A stretch of DNA of 63,352 nt, from assembly GCA_024196135.1 (NCBI GenBank), contig JAMQCK010000109.1, positions 1 through 63,352 on the forward strand, in the 5' to 3' direction. The notes under the pieces are model-generated. The model was given only the letters and a program-made list of their open reading frames with translations, made no database searches and had not been told where the DNA came from. Position numbers and translations under genes: made by a program. This DNA is from Pleurotus ostreatus/Saccharomyces cerevisiae fusant. Lineage: Eukaryota; Opisthokonta. Position 1 is the stretch's first letter. The number at the start of each line of letters is the position of its first letter. Positions 1-9,295 of this stretch are shown here, piece after piece.

Positions 1-1613
1 CCCTGAATGATAGGCCCCAGCTCCGACACGAACCTGTCTGTCACGCTGACGAACCTGAGGAAGTCGTCAGTCACTTCGACGTCCCAGAACACGGTATACT
101 CACTTCGCCTTGGCTATATGCCCCAACAAAGTCGCGTACAAGTCCGCATTGGTTCGGTGGTTCGGCGACTGCTTCGTGTCCGGCTTCTTGAACTGCTCAA
201 AGATCATCTCCGACAACATATAGCCCATATTCTCGCTCAGCGCATCCTTCGCCACCGATATCGCTTGCAGCACGGCGATGAGAGATCGGCACATGATGTA
301 GATGGACGCGAGCGACTTCCGCTCGTTCAGCAACCCGGGCACGTCGCTCATGCGGATGATGCGCGAGGCCACAGGCGGCTGGCTGATGTGAAACTTGATG
401 ATGTCCGAGCCGACGTTCTCGTTCTGACTGCGGCGCCAGCGCAGGATGGAGTCGATGACGGCTTTGGTATGCTTAAAGGCGATCTTGCCGAGCGACTGAA
501 GCGTGTCGTCGAACGTGGAGTCGGTCCCTGGACCCATAAATTCGGGGAGCAATGGGTCTTGATCCTGTATGTATTGGTGAGCAAAAGGTATGAAGGGAAG
601 GACAAGGGAAGCGGATGCGAAACTATGTTGGGGCTGAACGTACCAATGGTTGTCGAAGAAACTCGTCTATCTTCCCCTCCGCCGACGCCGCAAAACTGAT
701 GAAGACGGCATGCAGCGCGTAGTCCGCCGGCGTTTTCGGATTCATGATAACCTTGTCCTCATCGAAGTCTGGTGTTTCGCTGCGACTGACTTGTCCAAAC
801 GCATGAGGGACGCGAGGGACGGGCGGCGGTGAGTGATGGATAGTAGCGCCGTGCCCATCGCTGCCTTGATCGGACGCGTGGAAGATTGAGCCCGAGTGCG
901 AGTGTTGGGAGCGTGCGTAGCCGTGGCCCTTCCGCAGAGAGGGCGTTCCTCGGTGCTTGGTTTCCATCGACGCCGGCGTGCCAGGCCTAGCGGTCTTGGT
1001 GAGGGAGGACGTCGATCGGTTGTACGCGCCCTTCATGACATGGCTCTGGTAGTCGATAGATGGTACCGGTGGGGGTTCACTGCTCTTCCCGCTCTTGAAC
1101 GCATTTCGGAGGGATGCGAAGGACGGTTTCTTCGTGAAGGGCGACGCAGACGTCGCAGCGGTCGTAACCGAGGACTGCGATGAGTGCCCAAACGGCGTCG
1201 TCTTGCCCGTGTAGCGGCTGGACGCGGTCGCGGAGCTGACGGAGTCGATCGACGCGACGGAGTCCCCTCGCCCGTGCGATTGGAAGTACCCGCGCTCGTT
1301 GCGGTCGGGGATGGCCATGGGCGTCGCCGACGTCGGCGAGTCCAGACCTGAGCCGCCGAAGGCGGCCCCGCCACCCGCGTTGCTGCTGAAGCTCCCTCCC
1401 GCATTGCCGAACCCAGATCCAGAGCCGAACCCAGCGCCCGAACTCCCAAAGCCCGAGCCAGCAGCTGCGCTTCCAAAGCCGGTTGCGTGGCGTCCGAAGG
1501 GTGTTGAGGAGGCTCCAAAGTCGGAGTCCTCGAGGTCTGTACAGCGTGAGTTGCGTCCTGCATGTATAGCGCGTTCACGCACCTGGGATGGTGATTTGGA
1601 AATCGGTGCTCAT
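1..1613 (-). CDS. Cell morphogenesis protein, Mor2/PAG1/TAO3/Furry family (N-terminal part; continues past window start)
   Basis: Exons on the minus strand: 1613-1583, 1536-644, 564-104, 54-1 (open). The family acts as a large scaffold of the NDR-kinase (RAM/MOR) pathway controlling polarised growth. The short first exon encodes MSTDFQITIP and joins after a 46-nt intron to DLEDSDFG. Residues about 20-65 are a Gly/Ser/Phe-rich low-complexity stretch, followed by a Ser-rich region. From about residue 280 the conserved family N-terminus begins (PADYALHAVFISFA, then DPLLPEFMGPGTDSTFDDTL and an alpha-helical region ending FVSVTDRFVSELGP). All three introns have GT donors and AG acceptors (GTGCGTG, GTACGTT, GTGAGTA donors). 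About 480 residues are present; the family is usually over 2000 residues, so most lies outside. The family call rests on recognition of the conserved N-terminal block; the first exon is inference from splice signals. Confidence 0.82.
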
Positions 1614-2562
1614 CGTGCGTGCGCTCCAGCGCCAGTGAAGGAATGAAGAGAAAAAGAGGGAGAAGAGTCACGGCGCCAGCGTCGCCAGTGCCTCTTGCAG
1701 TTGTGGAAGAGGATACGATAGAAATGGCGCGGGCACTTGGCGGGAGGAGATAAAAGTGAAGGTGCACAGCCACCTGCTACGCATCCCTATATTAACCAAA
1801 ACAGGAAGGCATTGTTCTCGCTGCCTCCAAGTTGAATTAAATCATGCCCGCACTTGCGGTCTTCAGGCTCAGGATTGGCAACTTGAGTCAAAGAACGACA
1901 GGTTGTTATATATTTCTAAAGAATGTACAAGAGCCGCTGCCCATTGCAAGTCGGATCGGCACGTACAAATACAATGGGTAGGGCAGTGTAAGCATTGTGT
2001 CTAGGTGGCATAAAAAGTCATTGTACGCAGCCCAAAAACCCGGGCGGGTCAGCGCGCACCGGGGGCGTACGTGTGTCTAGGTAAGTGTTCGGAGCGGGTC
2101 CATTCGCGCACCGTGGTATGTAGATAGCTAGGGAGAAAGGATGATACGAGGGGGAAATAGGTCAGGGAGGGCTACAGCAAGCGACGGACGACGACGGGAG
2201 ACAGAGACGATGCAAGGGGGCCAGGCGAAACAGACGATGCAGCGAAACGGTACCAGTAGATGATGAAAGGCCGGGAAAATAACACATAGTCCCTCAGAAG
2301 CCCAAGATCAGAATGTAGTGTAGACGTCGATGTGCGCGGATGAGATGGATGCAGGAGATGATTGGTTTGCGTGTGGTTGATTTGCGTGTGGTTGATTGGT
2401 GTGTGATGTGTGAGGAACGAGGACCCGAAAAACCCAAGTGGTGAAGCAAGAAGAGGACGCCCGAAAGCCCAAAGGTCTGCCCGAGTAGAGGGCAGAGGAA
2501 GAAGAGGAAAAAAGGTAATAATGATAACTTCACCCAAGCGGCCCTTGCGCTCAGCCCCGCGC
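1614..2562. other. Intergenic region between two minus-strand genes
   Basis: No ORF here shows a recognisable family or supporting splice structure. It holds the upstream region of the Mor2/PAG1-like gene and the 3' flank of the phosphotransferase gene. The only repeat I see is a 15-bp unit (tttgcgtgtggttga) present twice in tandem at 2366-2395. Confidence 0.6.
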
Positions 2563-4391
2563 TCACTGCACCGTGTCGTGGAACGGCCACCAGGAGCCGC
2601 CTGGCGCGGTGCGCTCCATCTCGCTCACCAGCGCCGCGTCGAGGTGCTGCTTGACGCCCTCGAGCTGCTCCTTCTTGCGCTCGTAGCTGTTGCGGTCGAC
2701 CCAGCCGTACAGGCGCACGCCGAACGCGTCGCGCAGGTACTCGAGGAACCCGTGCCACTCGACGTACCGCTCGCGCTCCTGCATGAGCCCCTGCACGTCC
2801 CCGCGCGTGAAGCGCAGCGGGCACGGCTCCGGGTCCTGCGGGTCGACGAGCTTCGGCCAGTTCGCGGCGACGTTGAGCAGCGCGAGGCGAAGGGGCAGGA
2901 TACCGTCCTTCCACGTGCGCCCGGCCATTGCAACCGGCGTCGCGCGCAGGTCGCGCTGGTCGATGCGGTACGGGTACAGCTGCTTGATCTCGTACAGCTT
3001 CTGGAGCATCACCGACTTGTGGTTCTTGACGACCACGTTCTGCGAGCGCAACGACATCTCGTGCAGGTCATCCGGGAGGCGCGGCATCTCAAGGCCAGAG
3101 GGGACGGAGACCCCGTGGCACTCGACGAAGGACGGCACGGAGAGCTGGAGGTACGCAGGCCCGGCCCAGCAGCCTTGCCAGTCGATGATCGACGTGATGG
3201 CGTGGTCGCCGGCGGGGTCGACGAAGATGTTGCCGAGGTTGAGGTCGGGGTGCCAGAGAACGCTGTTGAGCACCTTGCCGTCCGTGCTGCGAGGGACGAG
3301 GTGGCGCGCAACGGAGCGGAACTGTTTCAGCACAGCGATGTGCTCGTCCGGCGACTGCGGGGCAGTGATAGCCCGGAAGGGGTCGTCGTGGATGTGCGGC
3401 TTCGCGTACTGAGCGATCCACGCCTCCTCGCGGGCGGCGATGGAGTCGAAGTACGCCTCGCAGTTCGGCCACGGACCGCGGTCGAGCTTCATCGACGAGC
3501 GCTCCTCCTCCCAGTACGTCCTGTTGGCAACCGGGCCAATACAGAACTCGGCCGTGTCGGGTGTTTCGCGTCCACGGTCGGCGTAGAGGGTCGGTGCACG
3601 CAGCGACGGGTGCACGTCCTTCTTGTAGTACAGGCCACCATACTGCGAGAAGGAGGCATTGAGCAGACGCTGCTCGGTCGCGATGAGCGAGTTGAGGACG
3701 TTCTTGCGCTTGCCCGCGTCGAGCGAGTGCCAGATGGTCGACAACTGCACGCCGCGCGCCTTCTCCATGATGATGTACTCGCATCCAATGCCGTTCATCT
3801 CAGCATGCGAACTCCAGTCGAGGATCTTTGGTACTCGCATGTTCAGGACACGCCGGCAGAAGTCCATCGTCGCGACTTCGCTGGCCGTCGTGTAATGCGT
3901 AGGACCCGCGATCGGGTTCTATGAGAGGATGAGTTATCGAAGGATGGTGGCATACGTGATAACGCACCTTCACACGAACGACAACCTGCTTGCCATTGCT
4001 GAGGGTGGTGATGAACGACTTGTTGAAGACGCCTTCCTTCTTGTCCCAGGAAACGACGTCTGCGCCGCAGACTTTGGCGATCTTGGAGTGCATCGCAGAG
4101 ACGTTGAAAGGGGTGTAGCGCTGCATGAGCTGCTGCGTCTCATTGTAGAGCCACCGTCCGGACGTATACTCGAACGTCGTCGCGTCCGCAACTGGGCCTG
4201 AAAGGCATGTGTAAATAGAAGATCTTTCGTCACGACTCACACGCACCTTTTCTCGGCGCCGGGGGAGGGGGAAGTAGTGCATTAGACGGCTGAGTGGGGG
4301 CTGCTATCGCCAATCGCCTCGCCGGAGCAGATAATAAATTATGTCTAGAGCGTTGCGCCGCCAGGCGGGCGATGGTTATCGAGGACCCCAT
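2563..4391 (-). CDS. AIM9/FMP29-like mitochondrial phosphotransferase (APH family)
   Basis: Exons: 4391-4247, 4197-3968, 3918-2563; 576 residues. Starting at the ATG at 4391 gives an Arg-rich, acid-poor N-terminus (MGSSITIARLAAQRSRHN) that looks like a mitochondrial presequence, and it is the only frame that splices cleanly into the conserved exon starting PVADATTFEYTSGRW. Family marks: the VVRVK lysine strand joined over an intron to NPIAGPTHYTTASEVATMDF, the catalytic loop LWHPDLNLGNIF (His-x-Asp with downstream Asn) and the metal-binding IIDWQ. These are the aminoglycoside phosphotransferase/choline kinase fold motifs; fungal AIM9 proteins are mitochondrial and of uncertain substrate. A long ORF on the opposite strand (2410-3924) is a composition shadow. 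Function beyond the family is not known from sequence. Confidence 0.86.
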
Positions 4392-5519
4392 AGCGCGATC
4401 ATGCAAAACAGTCCGGGAACGATATCGAAACCAGACAGAGGATGTTGTGGTGGGGGCGGGGGAGTGGGGGGAGCGATGCAGGCGGAAACAAGCCGCGCGC
4501 CGTTAAATTTAAGGGCCCCGATTTGCGCCAGGGGTCAGATCCCCCTAACGTCCCGAAAAGGCAGGTTGATTCTGCATCACCGAGACAGTGGATAGCGTGG
4601 CCTCATATGAACGCCAACCACGATGTCATTCTCCAATGCCCCCTCGCGCGCGGCAGGGCTTCGAGCACGTTCTACATTCAGAGTTCAACTAGACGGGCGA
4701 CGTCGACTTGCGTCCCTTCCCTGCGTCACGAATCTGTCAACACCCACCAAACTACCCTGTCGAGCAGCCCGCCAGAAAGAATCCCCTAATCATCGGAGCC
4801 TTTTCGTACTACGAGCTCCATCTTAGTGATACCACATTCAGTCCTCAATGGGTCTCATCCGCGGTCTTGTCAAGATGGTCATCGGATCTGGCCTACGCTG
4901 GCGAGCAGCTCATTGGCTGACACCGCCCCCCACCCTGCCGCGACCGTTCAAGCCCTCTAGGCCCCCGACTGAATCAATGTCGTAGGTTCATACCCTGTCC
5001 TCCGTCGTCGAATGGCGCGCTACTTGCACGGGTCTCTTGACCGAACTTGCGCGGCCCCGCCTCGCAAGCGGCCGTGGGAGGTCTCTCCTCACCCTATTTG
5101 CTGGCTTTGCGACGCATCGTGCCCGTTTCAATCCCCACGCCCCGCCCCCGCCAGTCCATGGACGACACCACCGGCCTGCCCCCGGCGGACGCCCACGCGT
5201 AGACGGGGCCGCCGCAAGGCGCGCTCGACGACCGCGTAATACCGCGCGCCCGATATCGATGCGCATCACGTACGCTTTCTGATCTACCGTGCTTCGTGGG
5301 TCACGCTTCGTGCACGATAGCGCGTCGTGGACTGTGTCGTGCGATTGAGGCGCGCCGTACGTCAAGAGATAGGCCGGGGGCGCACCCTCGTCTCGCTTAG
5401 CAGGGACTCAAACACCACGACGCGCTCCAGCCTGGACGAGCCCTCTCTGCTTTTACCAACTTTCGGCGCCGCAGCTCTCAAACCGTACCTCCCACCCTCG
5501 TCGAAGGCCTTCCTTTTTT

Positions 5520-5559
5520 GGTGCTGAATACCATCCTCCGGTGCTGAATACCATCCTCG
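5520..5559. repeat. 20-bp tandem duplication
   Basis: The unit ggtgctgaataccatcctc plus one base occurs twice in direct succession (5520-5539 and 5540-5559), nearly identical. Confidence 0.85.
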
Positions 5560-5680
5560 CTGATCCCTGCCTCTTTCAATGCAACCTCTATTACGCGCAC
5601 CTACTTCCTCTGCAACGGAATCGGGTCCGGACCCGCTAGCGGCGCCCAGCCCGATCCTTGCCTGCCTTCTGTGCCTACGC

Positions 5681-5788
5681 TTGCTCAGCTATCCAGCCGT
5701 CCTTCGCCCAGCTATTCTCTCATCGCTCAGCTATCCCCGTCCGTCGCTCAGATATCCGTCCATCGCTCAGCTATCCGCCCATCAGGCC
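5681..5788. repeat. Degenerate minisatellite, about 21-bp unit
   Basis: Five units built on tcgctcagctatccgtcc with substitutions and small length changes are visible in a row. No coding role is apparent. Confidence 0.75.
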
Positions 5789-6159
5789 TCAATTAGGCAG
5801 GCGTACCGCGTATGTACCTCGCCTCTCGCAACGTTCTTCCCATCTACGCTGCCCATATGCCGGCGATGGTCGGACACACGACATTCATGAAGCTATCGCT
5901 GTGAGGCCCAAGACGAACGTTCGCGCGCTCGCTATCGCTATCCGCCTCTTCCCTTCATCTCATCCAGCGACATACACTTCATCTCCCCGAGCACCATTCA
6001 CTTCCCCGGATCCCGACATGGGGCGCACACCGTCCCCATCTTGAGGCGCTTCTCCTGTTCATCCCGGCGCGCTTCGGCATATGAGGCGCTTGCTATAACC
6101 CGGCATTCATCGTTCAGCGTCGCTCGTTCAGCAATCAGTACTCAGTACCGCGAGTCAGA

Positions 6160-6245
6160 CTTTTAGTGCTTCGGGTCCGAACATCAGTGCCTCGGGTCCG
6201 ACCTTCAGTACCCCGGCACCCGACCTTCAGTACCCCGGCGCCTCC
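6160..6245. repeat. Degenerate tandem repeat
   Basis: Units of the type cttcagtaccccggcacccga and cttcgggtccgaacatcagtg recur four times with drift; the last two are almost identical. Confidence 0.6.
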
Positions 6246-6456
6246 TATCCCCCCTCCCCACATCCCGCGATACGCCTCCGCCGCTCAACGCTCGCCCATC
6301 TATATGGCTTGACAACGCCTTCATTGAATGGTATCGTCGTCTTCACAGAATGGTACGCCTTCCTTCATAGATGGGACCTTCCCAACCATACAAAAGTATC
6401 TCTTCTTCATAGACCGGTATTGAATGCGAGAGTACTCAACGAAATGGCCGAGCCCC

Positions 6457-6586
6457 GCCTAATCCTCGCCTCAGATGCGCCCAATCTGCACCTCGGGCGC
6501 ACCCAATCCTCGCCGCGGGCGCGCCCAATCTCCCCCTCGAGCGCGCCCAATCTGCCCCTCTCAAGCGCGCCTAATCTTCACCTCAC
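6457..6586. repeat. Degenerate minisatellite, about 25-bp unit
   Basis: Five units of the form gcgcgcccaatctgcccctc follow each other with variable spacers, ending about 100 bp before the hairpin-capped element. Confidence 0.75.
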
Positions 6587-6737
6587 GCTTCTCCTGCTGC
6601 GCGCACACCGGCCGCTGAGTTCTCTTGGGTGCCGACTCTCCGCTCGTCGTCTTGGCCTGCCTACCCTTCACGTAGGGGACGGCGGATGCTAGACCGGAGC
6701 CCTCCCATGCCAAAAGCGAAGCGGCATGGGAGGGACC

Positions 6738-6844
6738 GGTAAAATACGTCAGAATTTTGGCTGACAGGCCTTATGATCGAATTTGTGACAGAACGTGCGC
6801 GGCGGCAAAGTCCGAGGCAGCCAAAATTTCCTTTTTGGGGACTT
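6738..6844 (+). repeat. Left 107-bp arm of the foldback element
   Basis: Runs from ggtaaaatacgtcag to ttttggggactt and matches the reverse complement of 7332-7438 at every base by direct comparison. Confidence 0.95.
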
Positions 6845-7331
6845 AGGGGGGACGCCGCCACCAGCGCGACGCCCATGTTCCGCACGTTCATGCCTTCGAC
6901 TCGCCCCAAATATATTAGGAACACATGACCACGATAATTTCCTTGCGTATGAGGCTGCGTTCGGGCCCTTGAAGCGAGTGTATACGACTAAGCGCGTGTC
7001 TGCAAGAAATTCAAGGCCCAGCCTGCTTGATGGCGTCGTCAAGTCCGCTCGGTAGTTCTGATGCGTATGGGTGCAAACATTGCATGTAGAGGGTATTATT
7101 CTATCCAGATACTGGGTGAGAGCGTGTTAGGTACGTGCGGCGTGCTCATAAGGCTGAGGGAAGGATACGCCATTGCGCAATATTCCTGAATATCTTTGGC
7201 TAGACCCACAGGCTGATTCCTGTAATCACGAGGCAGTAATTAGCTCGAAGAATGATATTGCAATCTCTGAGAGCGTGGGGATAGCTTGAAGCGAGACAAG
7301 ACGCCAATCGCTGCAAGTGGTTGTCGCCTCC

Positions 7332-7438
7332 AAGTCCCCAAAAAGGAAATTTTGGCTGCCTCGGACTTTGCCGCCGCGCACGTTCTGTCACAAATTCGAT
7401 CATAAGGCCTGTCAGCCAAAATTCTGACGTATTTTACC
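7332..7438 (-). repeat. Right 107-bp arm of the foldback element
   Basis: Exact inverted copy of 6738-6844; begins aagtccccaaaaagg and ends cgtattttacc, followed at once by the right hairpin. Confidence 0.95.
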
Positions 7439-7498
7439 AAGCCCTCCAACGCGGCTTCGCATCGCGTCGGAGGCTTGGTCACCAGGCTAGGCGGATGC

Positions 7499-8600
7499 AA
7501 ACTGTATCTGCTTCGCCTGTACTAAGCGCCGATTGGCACTTCACGGGGCGATGAGCGCTTCGCCTGTACTGGGCACTGATGCAGATGACCCCTTCCCCTC
7601 TCGATGACGGCCTCGTCGAACTTCGTGCGGTCGGCACCCCTTCGCTGTCACCTAGTGTCGAGCCTGTTGCTACCGCTGCTGTCGTTCTGTACCGCTCTCC
7701 GAGCGCGCTAACGTCAGGGCTTGTCCAGGGCGGCCACGTCTGCTTTACGGTGCGTCAGCGTCGTCATTACCGTCACCATCCCGAGCGGGACGGCGTCCTT
7801 GGCCTGGTCTAATTTCCTCGACGTTGTCTAACCCCTTGACCTGGTCTAACCGATATGGATACCACAGCAATTGCGGTAAGGTTTGCCATGGCATCCCGGA
7901 CCCGGTGGCATTCGCTGCAGCTATAGAACGCGATGGAAAGGACGGCGTCGAGCGATATTATCTATCGTCGGCTATAATCCGACAGGAGTGAACCTACTAC
8001 TACGATTTGACCGAACCTACTACGCGGCACGACTGATTTCAACCGTCCTTACTATTGAAATCGACCACCCTTGCCCTTGAACCTACCGAATGCCATAGAA
8101 TCTTCCCTCCTTCAAGGTTCGTTTGAGGCGCAGCGTACCTGCCACCCACCGTCCCCGTCCCTGCCCTGCGGAATCTATTCAGACCGTTCTGCGGAATCTA
8201 TCCAGAGATCCCCTTTACCGACCACGCGCATTTCTGAGACGCGCTCGGCGTCCTTGAGATGGCTGCGCTGGTGGTCTCGGAATCTTCGAGAATGGGTTGC
8301 CTGTTCCTGCCCCTTGTCCATCCCTCGTCCTCGCTGGCGCGTCAGTGCATTGGCTGCGACTGAGCGACGAGGTTACGGCGTCCAAATGACGATCTCCTTC
8401 CCCTCCTTCCCCATCCTTCCCACCTTCGCTTTCTGGGGACGTAGATCGGGCGACCCGTATATCGTCCGGCCTTCGCGAAGAGATTGCCCCCGCGCCACCC
8501 CCGCAGCGGAGGAATGCGGGGAAATAGCCGTGGGATCAGCGAACAATTGATTCCGGTCACGCGCCGTTCGCGTGTCTTGAGACTCAATGGGAGTTATGTA
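7499..8600. other. Intergenic stretch between two mobile elements
   Basis: Nothing I can support as a gene. It carries scattered short repeats (for example cctggtctaa and gaacctactac motifs, each seen two or three times) and ends at the left terminus of the next transposon. Confidence 0.5.
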
Positions 8601-8636
8601 AGATAGGGGAAATGCAGATGCGGCCAATCCACGTGA
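8601..8636 (+). repeat. Left terminal inverted repeat of element A
   Basis: 36 bp; pairs with 12584-12619 with one mismatch. Preceded by TA. Confidence 0.88.
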
Positions 8637-9295
8637 TGTGACTGCTGTGACTGCGCTAGAGCACGTCGCGACGCGCCTTGTCTCTTGACTCTTTCCACAG
8701 CCTCACCATAGTGCGTCCGTCCGCTTATTCCTACTGGGTGACCTCTAGGAAAGTTCCGCTCTAGACCTGTGTACTAGATTCGTGCCCATGTAAACAGTTC
8801 TAAATATCTAGTAAGCCAAATGAGATCATTCCATTCCCTCTGGTGATCTCTACGACTGGTGTCGTGCCACGAGCGTGGGGCCAACGTCTGCTCTACATGT
8901 CTCAATGCCTCGCACGAAGGGTCATAACTCGAATATCACCCATTACAACCATGGTACAGCACATCCCAACGCTGGGGGGCGCGTTTTGAGCACGGGGCGG
9001 GGACGGGGGTCAAATAAGAAGAAGGTCAAAGGAGACGAGGTGCGTATGCGCTTACCAGACCCCCGAGCGTCCAATAATTTCTCTTCAGCCCGGTACGGCT
9101 GTACTTGGGGAGAAGCGTGCGCGCGAGAACACTCATGATGATGAGAACAGGAACCCGGGTCCCATCAGTGCGTGATTGCTTCTTTCCGAGTTCCCTTTGT
9201 TCATAACCCCTTGATTAGATCCTCAGAAGCGCCGCAAAGTCACTGGCATACTGACCGATGCGTGCGCGTCATGCGTAGCGCATCAAACGGCATGC

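Larger units (their letters stand above)
4392..6680. other. Gene-poor region with degenerate minisatellites
   Basis: No coding region that I can support. The interval is C-rich with tandem repeats that degrade along their length; short ORFs inside have no family resemblance and some merely translate the repeats (for example a SAPNLHL-like repeat in one frame near 6460-6590). It separates the phosphotransferase gene from the transposon island. Confidence 0.6.
6690..7489. mobile_element. 800-bp non-autonomous foldback/MITE-like element with 9-bp target duplication
   Basis: Two arms, 6738-6844 and 7332-7438, are perfect reverse complements over 107 bp and enclose a 487-bp spacer. Outside each arm lies a hairpin: 6700-6711 pairs with 6723-6734 (12 bp, perfect), and 7436-7453 pairs imperfectly with 7462-7479. 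The outermost bases are TAGACCGG on the left and, read inward from the right, TAGCCTGG. The element is bracketed by the 9-bp direct repeat ggcggatgc at 6681-6689 and 7490-7498. No transposase ORF lies between the arms. Long terminal inverted repeats with a 9-bp target duplication are typical of Mutator-like elements, so I infer a non-autonomous MULE-type transposon; the TAG terminus is not the usual G start, so the superfamily is uncertain. The perfect arms suggest recent activity or gene conversion. Confidence 0.82.

Noticed and set aside
2410..3924. 504-codon plus-strand ORF
   Set aside because: Lies exactly opposite the well-supported AIM9-like exon; its Arg/Val/Leu-rich product has no family features and reflects high GC.
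6690..7490. Helitron interpretation of the hairpin plus CTAG ends
   Set aside because: A hairpin followed by CTAG is Helitron-like, but both ends are inverted copies and there is a 9-bp target duplication, neither of which Helitrons have.
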